A stretch of DNA of 64,000 nucleotides from Bin80 sp965203305 (GCA_965203305.1 OZ241874.1:124001-188000), one strand, 5' to 3'; counted from the stretch's first letter, positions 9,459 through 20,956 are shown. Numbers and translations: made by a program. The notes: a model not told the origin generated them from the letters alone.

Positions 9459-12400
9459 ATGACTAAAGTACAGGATGCCCTTGATTTCTCGCACAGGCCC
9501 AGTGCGGGTGAAGTTCTTGCTCGTATTCGGGAAAATAGTCGGAATTCCACGGAGAAGGGACGGTGGTTTGAGCGATTGTTCATGCAGGTTGCACTTCAGG
9601 AACCGGAGTTTGAAGTTGATAAAATCTGGCGATGGGCAGACTGGCCTATGCGTGAAGAACTGGATGGCCGCCACGGAGGTGACCCCGGCATCGATCTCGT
9701 GGCTCAGCATACATCAGGAGACTGGATCGCAATCCAGTGCAAATGCCATGATGAGCGACATAGGCTTAGGAGGGAGGGAATAGACAAGTTTCTTGGTGGC
9801 TCACAGAACCCGATTTACCGAGTGCGATGGATTGTGGCTACCTGTGACTGGACACAGAATGCAGTAAACGCAATCAGACGGGCGCATCCGCGGGTCGGGC
9901 AAATTGACTTCAGGAAGTATCTTGATGTACGGGTTGAACAGCGGGTGACCAGTCCTGAAAAGTATGAGCCGTATGATCTCCAGTCCGAGGCGATAGATGG
10001 AGTAGTACATGGACTGAAAAACCATGGCAGGGGCAAGCTCATTATGGCATGCGGAACAGGGAAAACCTTTGTTTCTCTTCGAATTGCGGAGCAAATCGTC
10101 AGAGACGGGGGGAGTATTCTCTTCACTGCTCCCTCCATTGCCTTAGTGTCACAGGCACGCAGGGAATGGCTTCGCCAGACAGTGCGCAAACTCAGATGTG
10201 TTGTTGTATGCTCCGACCGTACAGCCGGGGGGCGAGACGAGGAGAACGAGGATATTGGAGCCTATGAGCTTGAGTGTCCTGTAACAACGGATCCTGTCGA
10301 AATAGCGCGTTCTCTCGCGAAAACTGCCTTTACCTGTGTAGTTTTTTGCACTTACCAGTCGCTGGACAAGATAATCTCTGCACAGGTCAATTTTGGACTG
10401 CCTGCATTTGATCTTGCCATTGCTGATGAAGCTCATCAGACGACCGGCTGGATCAACAAGAAGGGGGAGAAGAGACAGAGCGGATTTATTGATTTTCACG
10501 ACAATAATCTTCTCGCTGCAAAAAAGCGACTCTACATGACGGCTACTCCCCGTTTGTATACCAAAGGCTCAAAGAAACGGGCTAAGGGCAAGGGGCTGGA
10601 GATCATTGACATGAACGACAGAGATGTGTATGGTGGAGAGTTCTATCGGCTGTCATTCAAGAAGGCTGTGAGTGCGAAAAGACTGTCCGATTACAGAGTC
10701 ATTGCCCTGGGAATTCATCATGAGTGTGTGCCTCCCGGACTTCTCCGATGGCTGAAAGAAAGTGAGAATAAGACCTCAATGCTCCCAAGTATCAGTGATA
10801 TGGCTCGGGTTCTGGGGGTTTCGCTCGCAGTGAATGGTGTTTCTGAGGGATCTGCCCTAGAACGCCCCGGCAGGTTATATCGTACGCTGGCATTTGCTAA
10901 CACCATTGCTCGTTCGGAGTGGTACATGGATGCACTTAAGAATCCACAGGTTCTTGGTGCTACAACCAGGCGAATGGGAGATGATGCTAAAGCGATGTCT
11001 GTTACCGCTACGCATCTGGATGCCAGGTCGTCTGCTCTTGAGCGTAATCGTGAGCTCCGGGAGCTGTCAAAGGCAGAGAAGAGTGGTGCCTGCCGGATTC
11101 TGGGCAATGTTCGTCTCTTTACAGAAGGAGTTGATGTACCCTCTCTGGATGCTGTTGCATTTCTTGACCCGAGAGACAGCCAGGTTGATGTTGTGCAAGC
11201 AGTTGGACGGGTAATGCGAAAGGCTGACGGCAAGCGTTTTGGTTATATTATCATTCCCCTGGTCATCCCGCCGGGACAGGATATTGTACAGGCACTGGAG
11301 TCTGGTACAGAGGGCTACGATACAATCGGAAGAGTTCTGAGGGCACTTCAAGCCCATGACTCCCGTCTTGCTGAATCCCCGACAGACTTTATTATGGCAT
11401 ACGAGATAGAACCGAAACCTCCCGGCAATGGGAATGGGAAACCCGGAGGAATTCAGCTCGAGCTTGATTTTCAGGAGTGTGAGCAGGCTATTTATGCACA
11501 TGTCGTGGCAGCATCTGGACTTGGCAAACCCGGTCAGACCGTTGCTGATGAGATCGTTAGTGTGGTGCGGGGGATTGGCGGGGTACTTCAGAGAGAGGCA
11601 GATGTGAAACAGCTTGCCCAGGCACTTTTAATCGCAGAGACAGATGATGCAGGCAAGGCTATCAGTACAATTGCTGCGCTCATGCTTTGTAATGCCTGTC
11701 TGCTCCATCGTCGCCTGCGCAGCGAAAAAGTGATTCAGGATATTCCTGATCTTGGACTGGTCTCTGGTGCCGAATCTCCTCGAGAGGTTCTGGCACCCGC
11801 ATGGAAAGAAATTCTTTCAAGGGATTACAAACCGGTTTTTCGTCCAGCTCTCGCGGTACTTGAGGTATTGCCCCCCAGTCGGGCAATTGATGATTCCATC
11901 CGTACTCTCTCCGAGTGTGCCAACGGTGTGGGAGATTCTCTGAGTGATCTTGGCTATGATCATGCTGGACCCCTTTATCACCGCATACTAGGATCGGCCA
12001 AAAGTGACGGAGCTTTCTATACAAATAATCTGTCTGCTGTTATGCTTTCTCGTCTGGCGTTCACAGATGATTTCATTGACTGGTCTGACCCCGAGGCTGT
12101 TGCCAGTCTCCGTATTATGGACCCTGCGTGTGGGAGTGGAACGCTGCTCATGGCAGTGCTTCAGACTATTAAGTACAGGGTCGCTGAGCACACTAAAGAA
12201 GGAAGTGTCTGGGAGCCAGATGAGCTTCACAGATACTTGGTGGAGGATGTATTCTGCGGACTTGACATCAATCCACATGCGGTCCAACTGGCTGCGTGTA
12301 ACATGACGCTGGGTGCCCCAACGGTAGATTATAGCCGCATGAATCTGGCTACTCTACCGCATGGCCCACAGGAAGAGGGTGGAGCGCGGGCCGGATCACT

Positions 12401-13844
12401 GGATATACTCACGCGCAATGAAGATGACTTGGCATCTCTCTTCCCGAATGAACGGTCGCTTAAAGGGCTTGGTGCTGACCAAGTGAATGAGGGAACAGAT
12501 ATTCATTTTCCCTTGCATAACCTTGATGCCGTGATTATGAACCCGCCGTTTACTGCAAATGAGAATCGTAGCAAGAAATATGGTGATGGTGGTCGGAAAG
12601 CAATGCAGGCTCGTGAGCTTTCAATAAAGAAACAGCTTGGGCTCAGGGATCCGGGAGCGGGTTCTTGCATCACAGCAAACAGCATTGGCACATTTTTTAA
12701 TCCGCTTGCAGATCAGTTTATCCGAGATAGTAAGGGAGTATTAGCTATGGTAATTCCAACCACAGCTTGCACAGGGGCAGGGGCAGCAACAAGTCGAAAA
12801 TTCTTGTCCGAACGATTTCATATTGAGACTATTGTTACTAGCCATGATCCACGCCGACCTAACTTCAGCGAGAATACAGGTATACATGAGTCTCTTTTGA
12901 TCTGCCGTCGTCGAACCGAAGGCATGCTGAGCCGGCCCAGCCATTTTATTGCGTTACGAAGAATGCCCAAAACACCAGAGGAAGCGATTAATGTCGCAAA
13001 AATGATTAAGCAGGGGCATCCCGGAAAGTGGTTCACTGTGTACAAACAACCAGAGAGGCTGATCCAGACAGGAGACTGGAGACCTTGCCAATTCTTGGAT
13101 CCAGAGCTGGTCAATGCTTCAATAAAAATTGAAGAGGCGAAAGGACTTATTCAGTTGCAAGATCAATATAAACTCGGACCTGCAGGGCAACGGATTCGGG
13201 ATGCCTTCCGTCAGATTGATGATGATGGCCGGCGTGATCCTGCCAGCAGGTACAGAGTCTTCTGGGGGCGGAGTAAAGATCTGCGAACTACGATGGAGGC
13301 GGAACCTGAACAATTGGTTGAGGATAAAAAGCCGTCGTTGGCCTCCCGTTATAAGGAACAGGCAGGATATATATTACTTGCAGCGAAATTCAATACCAGT
13401 TCAGGTCGATTGCTTTCAATTTTCAGCGGGAACCCCTCTCTCGGATCTATGTGGGTGCCCATTCGGTTTCACACAACTGACATAGAGGAAGCGAAAGCAC
13501 TGTGTGCGTGGTTTAATGGTACAGTGGGGGTGCTTGGGTTCCTGATGAGGCGAGGGTCAACTTTGGCAAATCCGACATTCTCACAGGCTCAACTTGCTAC
13601 GCTCCCTGTCCCTGACTTCAGTAAGCAGAGTACGAGTGAGCTTGCACAGGCATTTGAGAAAACCAGGCACATGGTTGTCAAACCATGGAAAGAGGCTGAG
13701 GAAGATGAAATGCGCGACTGCCTTGACTGTGCCGCTGCCGCCACGACCGGGATTGATATAGAAATGATCAGAGAGTGGAGAACACGAATCAGCCAAGAGC
13801 CGACCATCTGCAACAAACCCTCAAAATGGACTGCAAAGGACTGA
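9459..13844 (+). CDS. Single-polypeptide Type ISP-like restriction-modification enzyme (nuclease-helicase-methyltransferase)
   Basis: A 1461-residue fusion with the order known from Type ISP enzymes such as LlaGI/LlaBIII. An N-terminal PD-(D/E)XK nuclease (GIDLVAQ ... IAIQCKC, about residues 75-97) is followed by a superfamily 2 helicase: ACGTGKT near 197-204, ADEAHQ near 322, motif VI-like QAVGRVMRK near 578. Then comes an N6-adenine methyltransferase with DPACGSGTLL (SAM site, ~888) and the catalytic NPPF (~1028), and a C-terminal target-recognition region. Such proteins methylate one strand of an asymmetric site and cut unmodified DNA after ATP-driven translocation. No separate specificity or modification gene is adjacent, consistent with a self-contained system. 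All key motifs look intact. A helicase-methyltransferase of another phage-defence system is the alternative. Confidence 0.87.
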   Translation: MTKVQDALDFSHRPSAGEVLARIRENSRNSTEKGRWFERLFMQVALQEPEFEVDKIWRWADWPMREELDGRHGGDPGIDLVAQHTSGDWIAIQCKCHDERHRLRREGIDKFLGGSQNPIYRVRWIVATCDWTQNAVNAIRRAHPRVGQIDFRKYLDVRVEQRVTSPEKYEPYDLQSEAIDGVVHGLKNHGRGKLIMACGTGKTFVSLRIAEQIVRDGGSILFTAPSIALVSQARREWLRQTVRKLRCVVVCSDRTAGGRDEENEDIGAYELECPVTTDPVEIARSLAKTAFTCVVFCTYQSLDKIISAQVNFGLPAFDLAIADEAHQTTGWINKKGEKRQSGFIDFHDNNLLAAKKRLYMTATPRLYTKGSKKRAKGKGLEIIDMNDRDVYGGEFYRLSFKKAVSAKRLSDYRVIALGIHHECVPPGLLRWLKESENKTSMLPSISDMARVLGVSLAVNGVSEGSALERPGRLYRTLAFANTIARSEWYMDALKNPQVLGATTRRMGDDAKAMSVTATHLDARSSALERNRELRELSKAEKSGACRILGNVRLFTEGVDVPSLDAVAFLDPRDSQVDVVQAVGRVMRKADGKRFGYIIIPLVIPPGQDIVQALESGTEGYDTIGRVLRALQAHDSRLAESPTDFIMAYEIEPKPPGNGNGKPGGIQLELDFQECEQAIYAHVVAASGLGKPGQTVADEIVSVVRGIGGVLQREADVKQLAQALLIAETDDAGKAISTIAALMLCNACLLHRRLRSEKVIQDIPDLGLVSGAESPREVLAPAWKEILSRDYKPVFRPALAVLEVLPPSRAIDDSIRTLSECANGVGDSLSDLGYDHAGPLYHRILGSAKSDGAFYTNNLSAVMLSRLAFTDDFIDWSDPEAVASLRIMDPACGSGTLLMAVLQTIKYRVAEHTKEGSVWEPDELHRYLVEDVFCGLDINPHAVQLAACNMTLGAPTVDYSRMNLATLPHGPQEEGGARAGSLDILTRNEDDLASLFPNERSLKGLGADQVNEGTDIHFPLHNLDAVIMNPPFTANENRSKKYGDGGRKAMQARELSIKKQLGLRDPGAGSCITANSIGTFFNPLADQFIRDSKGVLAMVIPTTACTGAGAATSRKFLSERFHIETIVTSHDPRRPNFSENTGIHESLLICRRRTEGMLSRPSHFIALRRMPKTPEEAINVAKMIKQGHPGKWFTVYKQPERLIQTGDWRPCQFLDPELVNASIKIEEAKGLIQLQDQYKLGPAGQRIRDAFRQIDDDGRRDPASRYRVFWGRSKDLRTTMEAEPEQLVEDKKPSLASRYKEQAGYILLAAKFNTSSGRLLSIFSGNPSLGSMWVPIRFHTTDIEEAKALCAWFNGTVGVLGFLMRRGSTLANPTFSQAQLATLPVPDFSKQSTSELAQAFEKTRHMVVKPWKEAEEDEMRDCLDCAAAATTGIDIEMIREWRTRISQEPTICNKPSKWTAKD

Positions 13845-13863
13845 ACAGGGAAATTTCCAGACC

Positions 13864-14511
13864 TCAGAGGCTGTTTGCCCGCCAAAGATACCAGCTGGCA
13901 ACACTTCGGAATGGTCGCCAGACCTCTCCCAGTGCCTGAAGCTCTGACGGTTTGGGGAGGTCTTCCAGATCGTAGACAATCTTGTATCCACGCCTGATGG
14001 CGAGGTCTGTCACCGGCCAAACATCCGGTCGTCCCAGGTTAAAAATGAGGATCATCTGAGCTGTCCAGATCCCAATTCCACGGTGATTGGACAGAGACTC
14101 AATAATCTTCTCATCGCTCCATGTCTTGATCAGTGTTCGGTTTGGGAGTGTGCCATTCTGGGCACTGGATGCCAGATCACGCACGGTATTCTCCTTTGCC
14201 TGAGAGAGTCCGAAGGTTCGCAAAGTTCCCGCCGGAGTCTGCAGAACAGCATCCGGCTCGGGAGCTCCCTCAAAGAAATCAAACATGCGAGCCTGGATTG
14301 CCTGACCGGCATGCTTCGAAATTTGCTGATAGATCACAGAGTGAACCAGTGCCTGAAACGGACTCCACTCACTTGTCAGAACCAGCTCCAGAGGCCCCAC
14401 TTTCGCAATCAAACGGGCCATCTGCGGATCAGAGGCTTGGAGAGTATGCAGGGCCTCGTCAACATCGTAGGGAAGCATGTCAAAATTATTTTTCAGAAAA
14501 ATCTGTTTCAA
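13864..14511 (-). CDS. DNA-3-methyladenine glycosylase II (AlkA/MAG-type, HhH-GPD)
   Basis: A 215-residue base-excision repair glycosylase that removes alkylated purines. The helix-hairpin-helix is visible at about 140-158 (LSNHRGIGIWTAQMIL), followed by the catalytic Asp169 in WPVTDLAIRRG. An earlier helix VIYQQIS (59-65) matches the family's conserved QQIS segment. It lacks the N-terminal AlkA_N domain of E. coli AlkA and so resembles the shorter yeast MAG1-like group. It is convergent with the restriction gene, 19 bp away. The start may be the internal ATG at residue 12. Confidence 0.9.
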   Translation of the reverse strand: MKQIFLKNNFDMLPYDVDEALHTLQASDPQMARLIAKVGPLELVLTSEWSPFQALVHSVIYQQISKHAGQAIQARMFDFFEGAPEPDAVLQTPAGTLRTFGLSQAKENTVRDLASSAQNGTLPNRTLIKTWSDEKIIESLSNHRGIGIWTAQMILIFNLGRPDVWPVTDLAIRRGYKIVYDLEDLPKPSELQALGEVWRPFRSVASWYLWRANSL

Positions 14512-14592
14512 GTGTAACCAGTCTGGAAGTGCTTCCGTAGATACCTATAGAAGCACAAACTACCAACCATCACCAACTTATTCCCCAAAACC

Positions 14593-15030
14593 ATGAAAAC
14601 CTTCCTTGCCCTTTGTTTCACCGCAATTTTGACCGTACCCCTGTTTGCACAGGATGTTGCACCTGTTCTTGTGAAAGAAGAGATTCGCTGGAATTTGGCG
14701 GTTGCACAGATTGAAGCTTCTCTGGACTCCGAATACCAGTCCGTTCGGGAGCAGACCCTCAAGAACGCGATTGTGATTGCGACGCTTTATCGCGATAAGG
14801 TTAATCTTGCAGACCGGGGATCGCTCCTGCGCAAAGTCTATCGGGAGTCGAAATCCTCCGGTAATCGCAAACTTGCGCTAGCGTTATTGCAAACGATTGG
14901 CGGGGACAGAGCGCAGGATTTCTTGGCCCGTAATGCCACGGAGGCTGAATCCGAAGAAGTTCGTACTACCCTGGTTTCCGTTTTGAATGACTATTTTGAT
15001 ACTCATCGGAACGGAGCTGTAATCGGATAG
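14593..15030 (+). CDS. Small exported protein of unknown function
   Basis: 145 residues with a convincing signal peptide (MKTF LALCFTAILTVPLFAQ, cleavage after FAQ). The mature part is mostly helical with repeated patterns around VREQTLKNAIVIATLYR and SGNRKLALALLQTIGG that resemble HEAT-type helices; this resemblance is only by eye. It is likely periplasmic. It is monocistronic, followed by a strong hairpin at 15067. No enzyme motif is seen. Confidence 0.7.
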   Translation: MKTFLALCFTAILTVPLFAQDVAPVLVKEEIRWNLAVAQIEASLDSEYQSVREQTLKNAIVIATLYRDKVNLADRGSLLRKVYRESKSSGNRKLALALLQTIGGDRAQDFLARNATEAESEEVRTTLVSVLNDYFDTHRNGAVIG

Positions 15031-15066
15031 CCGTAGCGGAATCAAGAGTCGGTTTCAGTTCAGGCA

Positions 15067-15098
15067 GGGGGACACACCGCAGATGCTGTGTGTCCCCC
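15067..15098 (+). terminator. Strong stem-loop terminator
   Basis: Perfect 11-bp inverted repeat, GGGGGACACAC and GTGTGTCCCCC, with a 10-base loop, 36 bp after the stop of the small exported protein. No long T-run follows. Confidence 0.7.
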
Positions 15099-15314
15099 CT
15101 GTTCGTGGAATTACACTTACACGGGACCCGGGGTACAAGGGACCTTCTTCGCCAGCTGTGACTGTGCGAAAATCTTTTTGATTTTTCTGGGATCACTGTT
15201 GAACTCGCGGAGAAAACATGCAGAAATTTCAGATTGACATGTTTTTTCAGCGGTCCCCCGCTTCGTTTGATCGTACGTGAACAGGAAGCCACCCCTTCTC
15301 CCGAAAAAAAATTC

Positions 15315-15442
15315 TAAAAAAAATTTGCCATCGGATTCATCATAGTTGCTGCTTGATGTGTATAACAGGAAATGATCCCGCTGACTGTGGTCGGATTACA
15401 TACCAGTTTTCATACCATTTCATCAACAAACCCATCAATCTC
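15315..15442 (+). promoter_or_regulatory. Upstream region conserved between the two giant-gene copies
   Basis: This leader resembles the one before the second giant gene (51632-51776). Both have an A-run followed by ATTTGC, then ATGTGTATA, later GGTC and ACATACC. The shared ATGTGTATAnnnGG segment lies about 90-100 bp before the start codons and could hold the promoter. An exact Bacteroidota -33/-7 match is not clear. Confidence 0.4.
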
Positions 15443-18400
15443 ATGAACACCATACAAAAAATTTGGGGGGGGGGCAGGAGTTGTCCTTCTGACACTTCTT
15501 CTCACGATCTCTAGTGCCTTCGCACAGACCCGCTACATTGTTCCGGCATCTGGCAAGGTAAGCGGGAACTGCACCAGCACGGATCCTGCGAACGCGAACG
15601 GGCCGTGTACCCTGGCGCATGCCTTCACTGCCGCCAATCTGACGCAGGATGCCATCTTTCTGATCCGGGTTCCGCAGGCAAGGGGTGCCGTGACGATTAC
15701 GGCACCCGTGACCGCGCTGACAAAAAAAATTACATTCGGGACCTATGTACAGGGCGGGACTTCTGCGGTGGAGGGAACGATCCGGTTTGCCGGAACTTTT
15801 ACGATTGGGGTGGCAGGCGGCACTGCAGGGGAATTTAACCTGTCCGCGAACACCCACGCTCAGTTCCATCACCTTACGATTACCACTGCGTCGAGGTCTG
15901 TACCCTTTTTCGTGAGCGGATCCGAGGAACGGATCTCCATGGTCGGGACACTGACCAATAACCGGCAGAATTATAACGAGACGCTTGGCAAACTGAATGT
16001 TGCAAAGAGCTTTAAGCTAAAGGGATCCCCTCTTCATGTGGATGCACTGACCGTTCACAGTGGAGCCACCCTGAGCCTGGAGGCGACCCTGTATGTGTAT
16101 CCGAGACGGGGAACCAGTGCTACGGACAACAAGCGCGGGGTGGTTACCATAGATGGGGTCATTGACGGTACGCATCCCATCGCTTTGGCATCACGCAATG
16201 CTGCGAGCCAGCGTGGGGGAGCCAGTGACCAGTTTTTTCACACGCACGAAGAGTATACGCCCGCAGACAATGGGAGCATTGACTACAGCGACTGTATCCG
16301 CATTACCGGCACGGGTGTGATTCGGGGCCAGCTTCAGGTGCTTGCCTATGGCAACATCTGTTATGAGCTGGCGCAGCTTGCCGGGCTGGAGTTGTATGGC
16401 AGTATTGTAGAGAGTGGCGCAAGGAATGCTGCCAAGGGACAGGACCGGATTACGGCGGATGTCATCTTCCGCAAGGATGTGGTGATCGGAGGTCCAGAAG
16501 GGGGATATGCCAGTCATGACTGGCGGTTTAGTAAAGGCAGTGTGTTTGTGTGGAATGATGCCCGGGTTGTGTTTGAGAAGGCGGCGACGGTTGAAGGGAG
16601 GGTGGTTGTGAACGACGGGACAGAAGTGGAGCCACGGGATTCCAACTGGAACAACTGGTTCGGGACTGCGCGGACAGAGAGCGTCCGCAAGGGGGTACAG
16701 ATCGGGGGAACGGGAGACTACACCTGTGCCTATGCCACGGGAAAGCCGGCAAACCACATTCCCGGAGTGCAATTTGAAGGTGCAGTAACGATCAAAGGGG
16801 ATATGGAGGTCCATGCCAGTACGCTCGCCAACGGGGCTCCCAGCTCTGCCAAAGCCAGTGCACCGGCGTGTGCTCCGAGGGTCCTGTTCATGGCCCCGGT
16901 GGCGAAATCTACGGGAGCAACAGGAATTTCCCTGATGTCCAGCATTGAGGGAGACTTGAGTGTGGGAAGCACCGAAGACTTTAGTGACAAGGGGCGGGTG
17001 CATCTGGATTCAGACATGCTGAAAACCGGTGCAGTCACGCGCCGGACGGCGCACAATGTGCAGGTGGGCGGAAATGTGTCCGCTAGCGGGAACACCATCG
17101 GGATGGCGTCCCCGACAACCTCCAGCCCGGACGGGATGTGCACAGGGAAGGACACCGAACTCACCTTCGGGAACCGGATCGTGCTCACAGGGACGAAGGA
17201 CCAGCTGGTTGGTGGCAACAATGCGGGGGTGATGCTGGATGCGCTGGTAGTCCTCGGAGATCTGGAGATCCAGAACGGAACATTGACGGTGAAGACGCTG
17301 CATGTTGGTCCCCGCGCCGAACTGACAGCGAACAAGAATGTGAAGGTGACCGAATCCCTGATTCTTGAGGGAGAGCTGAGCGGGGAACTGGATGAAGCCT
17401 CCATGATCAAGCGGTTGACCTACGGGAGCGGGGCTACGGATGTGGTGAAGAAGGCCGCCCTGAACACGATGCTGGATGCCCTTGCGATCCATGTGGGCAG
17501 CGGGGAGATCCGGCTGGATGAGGTAGTCAAGACAAAAAACCTGGGACTGTGCAGTGGCACGCTGTCGCTGGCAGATGCCGAGAGCACAACCGACTCCACC
17601 CTGCATGTGACGGAGCATATCACGGTGCAAAACGGGATGCTGGAGAAGGATACGAATGATCCGGGGAGCATCTCCACGGACAAGGCAAAAACCGCCAATG
17701 TCAATGACCGGTATGTGCTGACCTATATCACGCCGGGCAAGCGGACGGTGACGGATGCGCTGGAATGGTTTGATCCGCGGGATGTGATCGTGAATCATGC
17801 CAGTGCGGAGATCACCACGAGCGGGAATCGTTCCATTGTGGGCAAACTGACGATCACCAAAGGGAAGCTGATGGTGGACGGAATGCTGACCGTAGGGATC
17901 TCCACCCTGGATCGCACCAGTGCTGCTAAGGTAGACAATTACAGTGTATTTGTCGCAGCAGGCGAACTGCACACGGAGGGGCAGGATGTAAGGGTGCACG
18001 GGAAAGTGACGGTCAAGGGCAAGAGCAAACTCATGACCGAAGGCGGGGACCTGCATGTGCTGGGACGGGTGAGTCAAGGCAAATATATTGGGAACACGGC
18101 CCAGGTAACTGTGGAAAAAGATGCCATGATCCACCTGGGGGACGGGACCCTGATGCTAGGCCCGGAAGACACACAGAAGAGAAGCAGCGTGCAGGGAGAC
18201 AGTCGTCCGGATGTGCTGCTGACCCTGACGGGAAGCCTGACCGCGGACAGGATCAAAGTGCCGAAGGGAAGCAAGCAGACCACCATTGATGCGAGTGCCG
18301 ACAGCAAGATGCTGCAGACGGTTGTCTTTGACGGCACGATGACCCCGGGGACCGGGAACTGGGACGGGACGCTGTACCTGAAGAGTGCCACTGCAGACGG

Positions 18401-20633
18401 CAAGATGCTTACCGTGGACAGCCTGTCCGCCATGCAAGGATCGGTGGAAACCAGCAACAAGAAAGTGGTCATCATGGATGCGGTGTCCCTGAGCTCGGCC
18501 ACGATCTGGCCGTACGCGGAAACGACAGAGTTCATGGGGGACCTCATGATCAGCGGGACCGGCGGGCTGAATTCCCGCTATAACAATGCGGCAAAGCGGT
18601 CCATCCTGATTCACGGAGACTTTATGCAAACGAAGGGGACGGTGATGGAGGATGTCGCGGGGGTGCGCCTGCATTCCGGGGCAACGAAAACGGTGATGGG
18701 GGACTTCATGGTGGCAGCGGATGCGTCGCGCTATGTGACAGACGGAATGCCAGTACTGATGGTGCATGGGGGCTTCCACTTTGCAAAGAAGGGGGATCTG
18801 AACGCGACGGTGGAGTTCACAGGCAAGGAGGCGCAGGAAGTAATGACCGGGGACACGACGGCGTTGCACAGTGTCACGGTGAACAACGCAAAGGGACTGC
18901 TGCTGAAAAGCGATGTCATGCAGCAGAAGATGGCCACACTGACGCTCCGGCAGGGAAAGATTCACAGCATGCCGATGGACAGCATGTTTATGTGGACGGT
19001 GCAGAATGTGCAGGTGGAGCAGGAACTCCGCGGGCGGAGTACGGCACAGGAAGGAGAGAAGTGCGGGACAGACAATGACGAGGCGTGCAAGGCCACGATC
19101 CTGCGTGGTTCCCGGCAGTCCTATGTCGGCGGCCCGGTCGCTCGCCACCTGTTGCAGGGGAATGCAGGAGCAGGCTTTGCGAGCGGGGGGTATCTGTTCC
19201 CGGTGGGAATGGAGAAGGGAGGCATGTCCCACTATCGTCCGCTGATCCTGCAACTGCCCTCCGACCTGACCGATACCACGGCGGCGACCGTGTCTCCAAT
19301 GATGGTTCCAGAGGGAGCCATGCCGGCATGGCAGAACCTCACGGTTCCGACGGCGGGGGGCAGCCTGACCCTGGATGTGCATGCGGATCTGTTCTGGAAG
19401 GTGGATCTGGGGACGGAGTCGCTGCCCACGAATACGAACCTTCGGATTGCTGCGGAGGGGATCCAGAATGTGGCAGATGCCAGCGGACTGCGGATCGTGC
19501 AGTGGGACTGCATGTGGAAGAATCCGAAGCCGGCAGGCCGGCGTCCGGCACAGATGGAGGCAGGCTCCTTTGCGGTGAACGGGTATATCAGCGGGGTATT
19601 GAACCTGACGCAGGAGGGAATTGGGCTGGGGAGCTGTGCGATCTTCGGGATTGCAGCGAACGGGATTGAGAATCCGATTGACCAGGCCGATCTGAGCGGA
19701 GGACGGGCGAACCTGCAGTTCATCCACAATGTGCCTCTGCCAACCTCGGTAGACCTGCATCTGGGAGACATCCAGATTGGTAGCGGGATCCAGTTCCGAC
19801 ATGCCACAGCCTACCGTCCCGTGGGGGCAGGAAGCCATGAACTGAAGATCCAGGAGGTGGGGGCCCCGGCAGAGGACGCGATCACGAGCACCCTGTCGCT
19901 GGCGCATAACAAAAACTATGTGGTGATCGCCCATGGAAGCCCGAATGACACAAGGCTGAAGGTGCTGGAAACCCGGATGACATCGCAGGTCGCAAACCAG
20001 GTGGATGTGCTGCTGGTGCACGGGTCGGCAGATCTGGGGGCGGCGCGCGTAGAGGTGCTGGATCCGGTGGATCCCATGACGGTGAACATGACGCTGGCAG
20101 GAAACCTGATGCTGAACGATGCTACGCGGCGATACGCTTCGCTGGCTCCCTCGCAACAGATTTTCCGGGTACAATCCACAGATCAGGAGGTGACACAGGC
20201 TTATGAGATGGATCTGTACGGGTATGCGAACCAGACGCTGGTGCTGAACCTGTCCGGAATGCGGAATGATCTGACGATTCTGGGCGTGGACAGGAACGGG
20301 ATGATCATTCCAACGGTGGTAGTGACAGGAGTGGAAGAGAGCGCAGAGCTTCCGACCGAGTTTGCCCTGCACGGCAACTATCCGAACCCGTTCAATCCGA
20401 GCACACAGATCCAGTTTGACCTGCCGGAAAATGCGCAGGTGCAGGTCCAGATTGTAGACATGCTGGGGCGGGAGGTGATCACGCTGCCGGCGCAGGAGAT
20501 GGAGGCAGGGGCGAACCGGAGCATGGAACTGCATGCCACCAGCCTGGCAAGCGGAACCTACCTGTACCGGCTGATTGCAACCGGCGCAGAGCACAGGCAT
20601 GTGAAGACCGGACGCATGACGCTCGTGAAGTAA
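15443..20633 (+). CDS. Giant secreted type IX cargo protein (copy 1), out of frame at a G10 tract
   Basis: The start ATG (15443) encodes MNTIQKIW followed by a G10 tract. As written, the frame ends at a TAG 24 codons in. With 9 or 12 G it continues as a signal peptide (VVLLTLLLTISSAFAQ) into a ~1729-residue protein. The downstream frame is fully open to 20633. The body is repetitive beta-rich sequence of an adhesin or filament kind (repeated TVKTLHVGP, ILEGELSGEL, LTITKGKLMVDG), followed by two DUF4397-like modules (about 1420-1630, FIHNVPLP ... NKNYVVIAHG) and a type IX sorting domain (NYPNPFNP near 1646, ending MTLVK). A paralogue lies at 51777; from MPMDSMFMWTVQNVQ onward the two are almost identical. 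The function is unknown; surface adhesion is an inference. Confidence 0.8.
15465..15474 (+). repeat. G10 homopolymer in the signal-peptide codons (possible phase-variation tract)
   Basis: Ten consecutive G directly after the eighth codon region. The ATG frame and the long downstream frame differ by +1, so the gene is OFF at 10 G and ON at 9 or 12. The position matches the G13 tract of the paralogue. Confidence 0.8.
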
Positions 20634-20671
20634 AGAAATAGCCGTCCAGAGCGGCTCAAGGTGAAACCGAA

Positions 20672-20703
20672 AGCACCCCGGTACGGCAGCGTATCGGGGT
20701 GCT
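20672..20703 (+). terminator. Stem-loop terminator of giant gene copy 1
   Basis: AGCACCCCGGTAC pairs with GTATCGGGGTGCT (13 bp, one G-U) over a 6-base loop, 38 bp after the stop. The same stem recurs after copy 2 at 56974. Confidence 0.8.
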
Positions 20704-20956
20704 CTGCGTTGGGGGAAAGTGCTGATTGACCTGGGAAGGCATAGTGATGTGCCGGAAACACTATGACCTTCACGGAAACACGGTTCTGGAACCATTCGGG
20801 ACCGAAAAACGGAGGCTTATGCAATTGAGAGAGACAGGAAAGAGCAGTACCAGTCAACTGCTATTGCAATGTTGCAACATCATGTACAGAACTTCGCACA
20901 ATTCCTTTTACTCCGCAGGAAGTGCTCTCTAATTCAACACTCAGGCAGCCCGAGAA

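Noticed and set aside
18156..20795. 879-codon open frame antisense to giant gene copy 1, with an 865-codon counterpart antisense to copy 2 (53549-56146)
   Set aside because: The translation is Cys/His/Arg/Gln-rich and has no domain. It persists in both copies because the sense sequences are paralogous and codon-biased, so it is a shadow of the real gene.
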